A DNA stretch of 64,000 bases, from NCBI GenBank assembly GCA_019775845.1, contig JADQAV010000019.1, positions 176,587 to 240,586 of the forward strand, written 5' to 3'. The notes below the pieces were generated by a model. It was not told the origin of the DNA, made no database searches, and saw only the letters and a list, made by a program, of their open reading frames with translations. Of the stretch, positions 35,477 through 45,931 are shown piece after piece. A program made the position numbers and the translations under genes. The first letter of the stretch is position 1. Every line of letters begins with the position of its first letter. Source of the DNA: Myrmaecium sp. VS I D KN 1 (taxonomy: Eukaryota > Ascomycota > Dothideomycetes > Valsariales > Valsariaceae).

Positions 35477-36157
35477 GGTGTGTTGTTTGTCCGATCGTCG
35501 CTAGGTGAGAGGGTTTGGAATATGTGTGTACATGTTTGGAGATGGGAGGAGGGCGGAAATGCATTTTATATGTGTGCTGTGCTGGGAGGACAAACAAGTG
35601 AAGTGGTTTGGATGTGAAGGCGACGCGGACTCGAAATGTGAAGGTCGTTTTTGTGGCTGTTGTTGTGAAAGCAAACATCTTGGTGACTTGGAGTTGGATA
35701 TGTCACATTTTTTTAGGCTCTGGGGTCATTCACTTCACAGGTTTTTGAAGCAGTATTAGTAGTATTATGTAAGTACCTAGGTGACAGAAAAGCGGGCTCG
35801 GCCGATGACCACAGTCACTTAACAAGGCTCAGAGGAGCACACCTGCGTATTGACTCTTCCTCCATGCGTTCCGTCGTCGCCTTACAGGTGAAGCTGCATT
35901 GAAATGCTGAACAGGACCTCTTCGTCAGATGTCCTCCCTTGTAAAAATACCGAGTAAGTTATTGGAGGGTCTCCCTTTTCTTCCGATTCGGTGAGTAAAG
36001 TCACCTTTGTTATCGGAAGCAATATAGATGAATCCAAGAATTGCGTACCGGACCCAGAACCAGATTTAGAAGAAGGATGAAAGTCCGTCATCTTTTCTTC
36101 AACTTATGAGCAGCTAGGTGAAACCAAACTGACGAGTGAAAGGACACCCAAAGTGAC
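35477..36157. other. Intergenic between 7TM paralogues A and B
   Basis: Promoter of paralogue A and 3' region of paralogue B. No gene seen; no fragment of a fourth paralogue was recognised. Confidence 0.5.
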
Positions 36158-37364
36158 CTAATGAACCAAGGGCATCCTGCTCTCATAGCTAGTCCCAGTC
36201 TGAGCCCGATCACGGCGGAGCATCTCCTGCCACTCCACCGCGCCCTCTTCCTCACGGTCCCTCTGCCTGGACTCGAAAAACGGAGGCGGAGGCGGTTGGT
36301 GACGCTTGCGCCAGCTGTGGACAGTCCACATATAGATAGATGGTGCGAAGTTACAAAGAACAGCTGCGGTTTGCTTAGCATGCCACTATCGGGGTTGAAG
36401 GAGACAAAATGCAATTTGTTTCTACTTACCTAGGGTCACTTCGAGCACAGTGACAAAAGCAACCGTGATGAAGCCTGGCGTCCGGTCCCTCTCGGGCCAG
36501 AGGGTGGCGAGAACGAGCTTGGTCGTGGCTGCGCTGATGAAAATCAGGCCGAAGAAGAAGACAGCGCCGGATATAATCTTTTTCGCGGTGGTGGTTTGCA
36601 GCTTCGAGATCACGATGAGGGGTGGGATCATGACTGCGTCGTCAGAAACCGTTGGTGAGTCCAGGGATAGGAGTAGACGGAGAGGGAAGGTATGGCTGAA
36701 GGACGCAACTTACTGATTAGATATTCGAATACGTCGAATGAGTATTCTCCGTAGAAGAGCACGTCCCGGGCTGTGAGAGCGGCGGGCGTGGCGCACGCTG
36801 TCAGACTGGCGATGTTGGCGGGAGATCCACAGGAGAAGAGGCGGAGGAATCCAAAGCACACGGCGGCCTGTATAGAGCACGAATGTCGGGTCAGAGTGGC
36901 AGACGTGTATCGACAGAGCTGGGAGTCATACTCACCCCGATGAAAAACGCCATCGCATACTGAACATACCGGCGCCGGCTGGGAAACTGATGGATCATCT
37001 GGTAGTAGATCAATAAGTAGTTCAGCTTCAACGTCAGCATGATCGTCCGGCTCATGAAGCCAGTGAAGGTCAGCATCGTCGTGATCCGGGCCTCGTCCGC
37101 CTTGAGCTCCGGGTCCTGCGCAATCTCGCGGTCGGCAAGCTCGAAGACGCGCTCGAAGCAGGGGATCAGCGCGATCAGGTAGCATGCCCCGGCCATGAAG
37201 CACACGTAGCTCACCAACACCAGCATCGTTTGAATGAGGTTCTTGTTGGGCCCTTTGATCCGGGAGAGCGTCCAGATGATGCAGAGGAGGGAGTTGAGCA
37301 ACATGTGGCAGAGGGTGGAGAGGAAGAGCGACTTCGCGCTGAGAATGTTCAGCGTGTAGGCCAT
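36158..37364 (-). CDS. Fungal rhodopsin-like 7TM protein, paralogue B
   Basis: Predicted 330 residues in four exons: 36936-37364, 36714-36867, 36430-36633 and 36158-36363; introns 36868-36935, 36634-36713 and 36364-36429, again in phases 0, 1 and 1. Exon 2 carries LRLFSCGSPANIASLTAC, the same Cys-Gly-x-Cys-type loop as its neighbours. Exon 3 opens with MIPPLIVISKLQTTTAKK, matching MVPPVVVIWKLQ in paralogue A. Exon 4 opens with AVLCNFAPSIYMW and has a shorter, basic/acidic tail (about 55 residues). Seven helices are expected from hydrophobicity. Function is unknown; the family is annotated as rhodopsin-like or PTH11-related receptors. Protein identity to A and C looks low outside motifs, so the duplication is old or fast-evolving. 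Confidence 0.8.
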
Positions 37365-37911
37365 CTTGTGCAGTTCTGGCCGCTGCGGGTTATGGAAGAC
37401 GAGAGGATGGAAGGCGAAGGTTCTGGTGAACCAGAGGACGCGGTAAGATGCTTACCATTAGCTTCAAACACGTGGCAGGGTGGAAGGCATTGCAGCTGTT
37501 ATTGTGACAGGTTGCGGGCAAGCTATGGTCTCTTTCACAGGCCACTCGGTGAAGCGGTAAGCGGATGTGACATCGATGATTGCGTTCGAAGTCTTAGCCT
37601 ACTCGGGACACCCTTCAGAGAGGCTCACTAGCTGTTTTGAGCGATTAAGCCGACGAGGTTCGATGTGAATGCAATGTTTTCTGTCAGTGGCCCTTCGGTC
37701 TTACGCTGCCGTGTGGAAGTCTTGCATCCAGGCGTGCTCTGCCTTCCCTAACTTCGTGGCTTTTCCGAAAGGAACTGCCGTCCAAGCGGATTTCCGAGGA
37801 ATGACGATATACAATGAGTAGATGTACGCAGTACTCGAAAGGCGAAGGAGTGCAACAGTAGTGAGCAGGCTCAGTAATCAGAGGCGGTAATACGAGAGCT
37901 CCCAACAACAT

Positions 37912-38049
37912 GAGTGCTTCGAACCCAAAGAGTCAGCATTGTTGTCCGCCGAATCTGGATGAGTCAATTGGTTGCACATTCTATGTATTAAGAACAGCTT
38001 GCCATCTTGAGCAGAGCAGAGCGCACGGCTAGACAACCGCCTCCTGCTA
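37912..38049. repeat. Direct repeat, copy 1 (about 138 bp)
   Basis: Same orientation and about the same length as 38136-38273. It begins GAGTGCTTCGAA and ends CCGCCTCCTGCTA; shared internal words include GATGTAT/CTATGTAT, CTTGCCAT and AGAGCAGAG. I judge identity at about 70% with small indels. Not coding in any frame that I can support. Confidence 0.7.
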
Positions 38050-38135
38050 TAGATCCCATAAGAGTGCAATAGGTGAGTGATCAGATAGATAGAGTCAGAG
38101 AGGGAAGAGCACCTCGAGAGCTGTAGATCCGACAC

Positions 38136-38273
38136 GAATGCTTGGAATGCAAGGAATCCGCATCGTTCTTCACCGAACCTGGCTACAATTCAATGGGTTG
38201 CCCGTTCGATGTATGAAAAAATAACTTGCCATTATGATCAGAGCAGAGAACAGGCTATAGCCGCCTCCTGCTA
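38136..38273. repeat. Direct repeat, copy 2 (about 138 bp)
   Basis: Diverged copy of 37912-38049, offset by 224 bp. It begins GAATGCTTGGAA and ends CCGCCTCCTGCTA. It sits about 115 bp beyond the stop codon of paralogue C, on that gene's 3' side. Confidence 0.7.
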
Positions 38274-38389
38274 ATGACTTCAACCAACGAGATATAGCAT
38301 AACCACCACACCTCTCTCACAAAACCACCACAGACCCTCCCATCCAATATAACTCCCACCTCATCCCGGCGCAACACGTTCCCAGAGAT

Positions 38390-39699
38390 TCAAACAAGCC
38401 GACAAGAAGACGGCGCGCCGCCACTCAAGCTCTGCGCACTACCGCCACTGCAGCACCTCCCCTGTTCCTCCAACATTATCGCGTCCACATATCCACATCT
38501 CGACGACGCAGAGCTAGCAGGGAGCAGCGTCGACTTCCGGCCATCCTCATCCTTCCATCTCCGCGCCTCATACGTGCGAATCGCCCACGCCCATAGGGCT
38601 GGGCAGCAGCATATGAGAACAGCTGGCGGTGGAGGTAGGCAAGTAAGTAAGTAAACACGCATACTTCGTCAATCAGGGGGAGGGGGGGGAAGAGGAAGGA
38701 CTCACCAGCACCGCTCTCAGCAACGGAGAGCAGCATCAGAATGGTCAGGTTGGGCACCATGCGGTCGGCGTAGTCGCGTGTGATGAGCACCATCCGGGCG
38801 GTTGGACCGGCGAGACAGAGGATGCCGAAGCCGAAGAGCGTGCCGAAGCCGCATTTGTCTCGCGCGGACATTTGGCGGCGGAGGATCACCCAGAGGGGGA
38901 GGGCCATTACTGTTTTGTGCGTGTTAGTGGTGTGGGGGGCTTTTTGAGGGGGGCTTGAGGGGGGCTGTATAGGGAACGGGGGATATGAGGGTGTTGGCTG
39001 CTTACCAAGTAGATCGGATATGACATTGAGACCGTACTCGGTGTAGAGCAGCATGGATTCTGTCCCCACGACATCGTCTGGCAAGCACTTGCCGGGTGTG
39101 ACGGCGGCGGAGACGTTCAGGCCGCAGGCGAAGAGGCTTAGGATCTGGCATATGATGGGGGTCTGGATGCTCTCTTCTTGTCAGGCGTTTCGACAGCAAG
39201 GAAAGGAAAGAAGGCGAAGAATGGAAGAGGAGAGCAGGCTTACGCAAACAACGAAGACGAGAATCCAGCGCCACGCAAGCATGTAATGCCACACGCGATC
39301 AACGATCTGCCTGCACATCAGCAGAAACGTGATCCGCACCGTCACAAGGAGGAAGCGCAGCACCGCGAACGCGGACAGCAGCCCGATCGAGACGAGCTGC
39401 GAGTCCTCCAGCAGGCCCGCGTAGGGTGGGATCTGCATCATCAGCACTGCCATCGTGCGGTACGATCGCGGAGCCAGGACGATGTAGAGCACGTCGATCC
39501 CGACGAAGAGTAGGTAGGCGACCACGATCAGGATGTCCTGCAGGGTGTGTTTCTTGAGAGAGTTTAGGCGCGCGGCGGCCCAGGCGGCCATGGTAAGAGT
39601 CACGACGACGAGGAAGGCGTAGCATGCGCGGAGCAAGGTTGGCTTGGTGATGAAGGCCCTCACCGCGAAGGGCTGGTCATCATCGGGGCTGAACGACAT
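38390..39699 (-). CDS. Fungal rhodopsin-like 7TM protein, paralogue C
   Basis: Predicted 349 residues in four exons: 39244-39699, 39006-39162, 38706-38909 and 38390-38622; introns 39163-39243, 38910-39005 and 38623-38705, phases 0, 1 and 1 as in A and B. Exon 2 is 157 nt, as in A, and holds LSLFACGLNVSAAVTPGKC, close to the family pattern F-x-C-x(n)-G-x-C. Exon 3 starts at MALPLWVILRRQMSARDK and is 204 nt, as in B. Exon 4 starts AVLICCCPALWAWAIRTYE and ends in a Ser/Gly/Cys-rich tail. Membrane helices are evident in exon 1 (LVVVTLTMAAWAAARL, ILIVVAYLLFVGIDVLYIVL). Same function uncertainty as its paralogues. Confidence 0.8.
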
Positions 39700-40013
39700 C
39701 CTTTGGCCGGATGCTCAGGGGATCCGGTAAAGGGAAGTTCTGGATGTGCATGAAGAGGTGCAAGTAGAAATGAGCGCGTCGAGAAGAGGAGGATGGAAAT
39801 GGAAAAGAAACTTGGTCACCTCCATGACCCGTGACTGGCATGATGGACTGTGACGGCCCAAAGAACCACGTGGTAATACCACACCGCCCAAAGGCACAAA
39901 TGATAAGTAGGTCAAATAGCAATTAGGGACCTGCACACCTCGAGCAGTAAACATCGCGCGCGCACCTCTGCCTTCCATACTCTTCTGCGAATAGAGAGCC
40001 CAGTCCACCACCC
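39700..40013. other. Intergenic, paralogue C to acetylesterase
   Basis: Short spacer holding the promoter of paralogue C and the 3' end of the SGNH hydrolase gene; nothing else seen. Confidence 0.5.
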
Positions 40014-40924
40014 TCATCCATCCAGGCAGCTTCCCACCACACACGCCGTCTCATTCTTCACGAAACCCGCCAGCTTCGATCCACTCCCACATAGCAGCCC
40101 CTTCACAAACGCCGCCGCCGCCAAATCCGCGCCCTCAGGCGAGGTATGCGTATGATCATTCGGAAACAGCGCATCCACCTCCGCCGCCCCCATCTCGTGA
40201 AACAGCTCCGCCTCATACCGCCCATGATCAACAAAGGCAGCTTGCCCCTCGCCCAGCGTCTCCGCCACTCCCCTCGCATACTCAACAAACTCGCTGGGCA
40301 CGTAGCTAAAGTTGCTACCCCCCTCATACGGATTCGTCGGCGTCATGGACGAGATCAACACCTCCGCCGCGCCCGCGCGCAGCATCGCCCCGGCCGCGTA
40401 CAGCAGGTACGCGTGGTAGGTGTGCACCAGCACCCCCTGACCCCCGTAGGTCGACGTGCACACCTCGAACCTGTCGCCGGGGCAGTCCGGTCGGTCTTTG
40501 TCCGACGCCCCCAGCGTGCCGCCGTCGTTGTGCCCGAACTCGATCACCACGTAGTCCCCCGGCTGCACACGCTGGGCGATGTCTTGGAACCGGCCTTGGT
40601 CGGAGAAGCTCCGGGCGGACCGCCCGGCGACGGCGAGGTTGATGACGGGGATTGTGAGGGAGTATTGGAGGTAGTGGCCCCAGCCTGGTGGGAAGGGTGA
40701 GCGCTCGCTTTCACGGCGTGTGTGCCGGTTGGATTCGTGTTTCACTTACCTTCTATCCCATCGCTCCCGCCAAGCTCCGCCATGGTGGAGTCTCCCGCTA
40801 GGTACACCGTTGGCAGGGCGGTGCTGCTCGGTTGTGAAGGCTTGACACTGCAGGTCGATGCTGCCAGAGGACCGGCAGCAGCCGTCGCCGCGAGGAAGAG
40901 GAGCGAGGTAAAGCGCATGTACAT
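40014..40924 (-). CDS. Rhamnogalacturonan acetylesterase-type SGNH hydrolase
   Basis: Predicted 281 residues: exon 1 40750-40924, intron 40685-40749 (65 nt), exon 2 40014-40684. A signal peptide is evident (MYMRFTSLLFLAATAAAG; an alternative start MRF lies 2 codons in). The SGNH blocks are complete: block I YLAGDSTMA with nucleophile S46, block II Gly in AVAGRSARSF, block III EFGHND with the oxyanion Asn, and block V DHTHTSPEG with the Asp/His pair. This arrangement, GDST with GHND and D-x-x-H, is typical of CE12 rhamnogalacturonan acetylesterases, which remove acetyl groups from pectin hairy regions outside the cell. Length fits the family (about 230-280 aa). Other CE12-like acetyl-xylan or pectin acetylesterase activity is possible. 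Confidence 0.88.
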
Positions 40925-41839
40925 CTTGTTGTTTGGAGTCGAGTATGCTGTATCACCTCACGGCTCGCGAGCGATGGGTGGGCATCTCGGACGACTTCTT
41001 AAAGCATCTCGAGCACGACAAGTGACGTCGCAGCTGCACGGCGAATGGATGAAGACAGCCGTCCCCCTCTCGGCACAATGTCAGGCCGAACGCCTCGGCT
41101 TCTCGTCCTTCGGATCCATACCGTCGGTTCCACGAGGCTGCGTCGCTCCGGCAAGGCTAGGCCGACTTGGAGAACAGATGCATTGGGGATCGTCATTCCT
41201 CAGCTACATACGACCAAGGTTTTTCCGGACGTCATTTATATGATATTGGCTTACCCCGCAAAATGTCGGAAGCGGAGAGGGACCAGGACATGCGTGATTC
41301 GTCAGGTGGACACTCACTGACAGATGCAGAGACATACTGTCCTGTACAGCTAAGTACGCGAGCGGGTCTGTTTCGCATCTTGAAAGGCCACCAACCGGAG
41401 GAAAGCAAACAAAGAACAACGCATTTTCAAGCCGGAAACACATATCGCGTCGCCGTCTCGCTCAACCAAGAACGATCCACACTGCCATATTACCTCTCCA
41501 AGCGCAAAAGATCGAGAGAGGAAAGTGGTATGGAAAGTCGTCTCCCACGGAACAAAGCAAGATCGCAAGCATGTCGGTATGTATCTCGTACACCTCGGCA
41601 CTGTCGTCATCTGGCAATAGACGACGCATCAACAGTAAAATCGACGATATTACAATTAACTAATTTGCTCTTTATCGTTTTTGCAAAACGCAAACGACGT
41701 TACGGTACAAGCAATGCGGTATGAACAACAGGTGGTATTTCCTCCGATATAGCTCTCCTTTTCTTCTCTCTTTTCTTACTCCGCTCTTTGAGACTGATTC
41801 TTCCTCTCTCACATTCGCTTGTCTTTCTCTATCTGGCGC
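40925..41839. other. Intergenic, acetylesterase to siderophore transporter
   Basis: Promoter of the esterase gene and 3' region of the transporter gene. A + strand frame of 185 codons (41167-41724) has no recognisable domain and unremarkable composition; not called. Confidence 0.45.
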
Positions 41840-43935
41840 TTAGAAGACCATACCCTTCACCTGGGCGACCTTAGCAACGTCAATGTTCCTAATGAGCAGG
41901 ATCCAGATGAAGCACAGAGCCATAATACCAGTACCAGCGGCGAGCATGCGGGTCTGGGCGTAGGAGTACGCGTGCTGGATGGCAAGGCGGGTCTCAGAAC
42001 CGACTGGGTAGCTGAGCTGGGTGGTGATGTCCTCATAGATGGTCTCAATGTCACCGAGGGCGTCGGTGGGCAGGTACATGGCCAAGGCCTTCTGGAAGGT
42101 GTTGGTCCAGATGGCGCCGGAGATGGTGGAGCCGAGTGCGTCGCCGACGGTGCCGACGACGTTGAGCAAGGCTAGCACGGCGGCGACGTGCTGGTGGTCG
42201 ACGGCGGCCAGGATAGCAAGCTGCTCGATGATGATGAAGATGCTGCCGCCGATGGAGATGAAGATCTGGCACATGACCAGGTAGCCGACCGACTGGTTCG
42301 GGCGGCGGAAGTAGATCATCAACCCTTGCGCGAAGATGTACAGCGGTACGGCCACGTACAGCAGCCACTTGAACCGACCCGTCTTGCTGATGAGGATGCC
42401 GACCCCGATCAGGAGCACGCCCGAGACCACGTCGAAGGTGTTGCTGACGTACCCGGCCTCGGCGATCGACAGGTCGTTCACCACCTGCAGGAAGGACGTG
42501 AAGTAGTTCGCCCAGCAGTAGTACGAGATCTGGTACGTCGCGTCCAGCAGGCACGCCCCGATCACCGTCCGGTCGAACAGGAAGCTGAAGTTGAACATCG
42601 GCTTCGGCGCGACGAAGTACTCGTACGGGATGAAGACGAAGAGCATGCAGAATCCTACCACGATCATCGCGATGATGTACCCTGTGCTCCACCCGTCCGG
42701 CGCCGTGTCGGCGATGTCGAAGGGGAGAAGGAAGACGACGAGGCCGGTGGAGAAGAGGAGGACGCCGATGACTGTGGTGGTCCTTCATCAGCAGTTTGTT
42801 CTTTTCCCGTTCGTCACGGTCGCAAGGGCCATTGGAAGAGGGATCACAACTCACCATCAAACTCAATCACATAGTACCACACGCTCTGCAACCACGTCCG
42901 GCCGCTCGGCTGACGGGCCAGCGTGCCCTGCGCCTGCGCCTTACGCAAGTTGTACTTTAGCACGAAGAACAACGGCGCGGCCACGACGGGGAAGATGATG
43001 GCGAAGCAGCCGAAGCCCCACCGCCAGTTGATGTCGTAGTAGGCCTCGTCGGCCGCCTTGGGCCCCGCGAACGCCGTGATGATGTACGGCGATGAGGTGA
43101 ACGCGAAGGCCAACCCTCGGTTCTTCAGCTTGGAGGAGTCGGCTGTGATGACGTCGACGCAGTACGTCATTCCGCCGAAGCCGATGGTGTAGAAGACCTG
43201 GTGGATGAATGTGTTGGTTAGCGTGGGGTCTCTCAGACTTCTACTCTTTTTCCTTTTCCTTTTCCTCCACCTCTTCCTCTTCCTTCTCATTCACACACAC
43301 ATCCTCGGGTTCAGCAGGGCAAGACTTACATAAGCGGCGCAGAAAGTTGCCAGGCCGTTGCAAGCAGCCATCATGACAAGACCCATGGTCGCGAAGACAG
43401 CCATCATGGCGAAGCCCTCGGCACGGCCGACGACGTCCATCACCTTAGCCAGGGGGATGTACACGGCCGCGGACATGGCGTCGGCGACGATGTAGATGGT
43501 GTTGAGCAGCGCATGGGACTCGTACGCGCTCGTTACGTACGGCAGCAGGCTGTCGAGGATCGAGGACTGGAAGGCGTTGACGAAGTACAGCATCCAGATG
43601 CTGTTGACGATTAACTTCCACTCCTGCAATCAATTGAACTCGTTCAACACTCACTTAAGGAAGACGGCGATCAGCGACGCCCGCGACCAGGTCAGCGTCA
43701 CCGCCTCGACGTCCTGCAGACCGCGTTGCGCATCCTCGCTGGGGCGGTCGGCCGGCGCGTCCGTTGCGTCGACCTCGTGCGTCTCCTCGGCGTCGACGTC
43801 GATGGGAGTCTGCTGGGTGGACGGCCCCTGTTTGGCGGTGCTGGCGGATTCATCCGTCCGGCTCAGCGCAACCGAGACGCCCGTGTCGTCGGTGGTGGCC
43901 CTTCGGAAGGTCGGCCGCAGTGAAGGGAAACCCAT
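41840..43935 (-). CDS. Siderophore-iron MFS transporter (SIT/ARN family)
   Basis: Predicted 608 residues in four exons: 43655-43935, 43330-43600, 42855-43197 and 41840-42771; introns 43601-43654 (54 nt), 43198-43329 (132 nt) and 42772-42854 (83 nt). A 90-residue hydrophilic N-terminus rich in Thr, Asp and Glu precedes about 14 membrane segments. Family blocks are IWMLYFVNAFQSSILDSL formed at the first splice, YVTSAYESHALLNTIYIVAD, GFGGMTYCVDVITADSSKL-like, NRGLAFAFTSSPYIITAF, NWRWGFGCFAIIFP and YEYFVAPKPMFNFSFLFD. Such proteins take up ferric hydroxamate siderophores across the plasma membrane by proton symport. The first acceptor was fixed by requiring NIWMLYF; a nearer CAG breaks the frame. 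Sites matching the iron-repressor consensus lie upstream. Confidence 0.92.
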
Positions 43936-44325
43936 GTTCTCCTGCGCTGCGTGACTTTCTCTTTGTCTCTGTCTTTGTCTTTCTCACTCGTGGTCCTTCT
44001 CTTTCGTCACACGAGGCGGTGCTGGTTCAACCAGGAAGAAGGGATTGGGTTAGTAACAACAAGGGGAAAAAGAAAAAAAAAGTGAATGCGTTTCACAAGC
44101 TGGGAACCCCGGACGGATCTTAGGGGAGGAAGTGGGAGGGGCATATACTTGTATTGAATCACCGATTTCTCCCCCCAGCACATCAGGCCAGGGCCAGGGC
44201 CAGCAAGGACGAAGAAACTTTCGTCCTTCATCCCCCTTCCCCCCTCTGCCGTCACACAGCTAGGTACTAGACAAGAGATGGACGAGCTCCAGCCAGCTGC
44301 CAGGGCGCCGATGGAGCGGCCAATC

Positions 44326-44334
44326 TTATCAGAT
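44326..44334 (-). promoter_or_regulatory. SreA/Sre1-type GATA site (ATCWGATAA)
   Basis: TTATCAGAT on the + strand is ATCTGATAA on the transporter's strand, an exact match to the ATCWGATAA consensus of fungal iron-responsive GATA repressors. It lies about 390 bp upstream of the siderophore transporter ATG and is one base from a CCAAT box (44320-44324), the site bound by the CBC/HapX iron regulators. Confidence 0.65.
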
Positions 44335-44898
44335 AGGTTCACGCCATTTTTTTGGCCGCCATCTAATAAGATGGCGGGCGCCCCGGCCGCGCGAAGGATC
44401 TGTAGCTCCGCGCCACCGCCCGACGCCCAGCGGATCAGATTACAGAATCGGGCTAAGCGTCGTCTTTCTTGCCGGTGGGCTTGGACCGGGCCACGACATC
44501 GGAAGGAAATCGCTTTTTTTCTGTCTTCAATTTTTCTGTTGTGATTTTCTTCTTTATGTTGGTCTTTTTCTTGAACACTTATTTGAGTGATACAGCGTGG
44601 TTCTCTTAGCGGTGGTATTGTAAAGGAACCTTGAACCATCATCACATCATCCATTATCCAGGCTATACCGATCTACTCAACGCTTCAACAACATACAGTA
44701 CCTTGCTATCGGACAGAGTTACGATTATGTCACTCAGTCCCTGTAACGTCAGGCTAGACTCGCTACCACCACCACTCAATCCTCTCGACCAGTGACAGAG
44801 AGAGATCTGCGATGCTCTTCCCGGCGATCTGGACCTGGACCTTTGACCTGGACCTGGGACACCGGGTAACGGGTGACGGGGTTGCGGTTGATGGGTTC

Positions 44899-44907
44899 AT
44901 CTGATAA
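44899..44907 (+). promoter_or_regulatory. Second SreA-type GATA site
   Basis: Exact ATCTGATAA about 965 bp upstream of the transporter start codon. Two near matches (GTATCAGAT) follow at about 44938-44946 and 44984-44992. Confidence 0.5.
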
Positions 44908-45490
44908 AAAATGTCGGATCTCTCTACCACCCGGTTCGTATCAGATTTCATAGAGAAGGCTGTGGTAGGTTGTACCTATCGTATCAGATGTTACAGTAGG
45001 TATGAATCATGGGGAACAATCAATTTCGGAGCGTGCAGCGTTGTCTTGACTCGTACGCGTGCGCGTGGATCTCCTGGACGGAGAACTTCCTTGTTGAATG
45101 TCTTCCTTCACTTTGCTTCGCAGCAACACGAATCCCTTTTGCCACCCGAAACCCAATCCCATCGTACGACATGAACGACAACTGCAAAACAAGAAGATTC
45201 CTCGTGCCCGGAATTCCCCATCCACACGCCAAGTGTTGGAGAAGTCATCCCCGGGCCCAGTAGTCCCGTCAAATTCGTCCCCCTTCTCCTGTCGCTTTCT
45301 TTTTCTTTTTCCGCCCTATCCGTTCCCGCCGTGCCGCCCTTCCCCCATCCCCGCTGTTCCATACGAAATAAACGACCGACCAACTGGCCGGCGGGTGGTG
45401 GGTGGGCAGGTGGGCTTGCGTATGCGACTTCCCGTGCCAAGCGCCCGGCCCGACGGCTAGCGAGAATGTGGAACGGGGTCCCGGCGCCGG

Positions 45491-45514
45491 TTTTTTTTTT
45501 TTTTTTTTTTTTTT
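45491..45514. repeat. Poly-T homopolymer, 24 nt
   Basis: Twenty-four T residues directly after a GC-rich CCGGCGCCGG palindrome; no associated element seen. Confidence 0.9.
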
Positions 45515-45922
45515 GGAAGGATTTTTGTTGGTATGGGGAGTGAAAGAAAAAGGAAGGAAACAACGAATGTACATATGTTTTCTTTGTTAGGTCGGATAGG
45601 ACTGTATCTGCGTGGAGAGTCAAGTTTGTTTACTCTTTCTCGCACCCTTGGGATTGTCTGTAACGTCGTTTGCTGGCGGATGCGGCGCTGCGTAAACTAC
45701 AGCCCTACATGCCTGTTCTGTAGCTTTCTCTTAGCAGCAATTAGCCCTGCCGGATGGCGGAGGATCCTCCGCTGCTTAGTAGACGCCCGACTACAGCATG
45801 ACCGCTAAGAGGTCCATAGTCCCGTGGCAGAGAAAGGCCTGGCGAAAAGAAAATTTGTAGCAAAGTAGAGGTATCAGTCAGTATAGGTAAAAACGAACCC
45901 AAACTGACGGGAACGTAGGTTG

Positions 45923-45931
45923 TTATCTGAT
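45923..45931 (-). promoter_or_regulatory. Distal SreA-type GATA site
   Basis: TTATCTGAT, i.e. ATCAGATAA on the other strand, an exact consensus match about 2 kb upstream of the transporter. Distance makes a role less certain than for the nearer sites. Confidence 0.3.

Larger units (their letters stand above)
37365..38389. other. Intergenic between 7TM paralogues B and C
   Basis: About 1 kb holding the promoter of paralogue B, the 3' region of C, and a diverged direct repeat pair listed separately. No open frame matches a known family. Confidence 0.5.
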
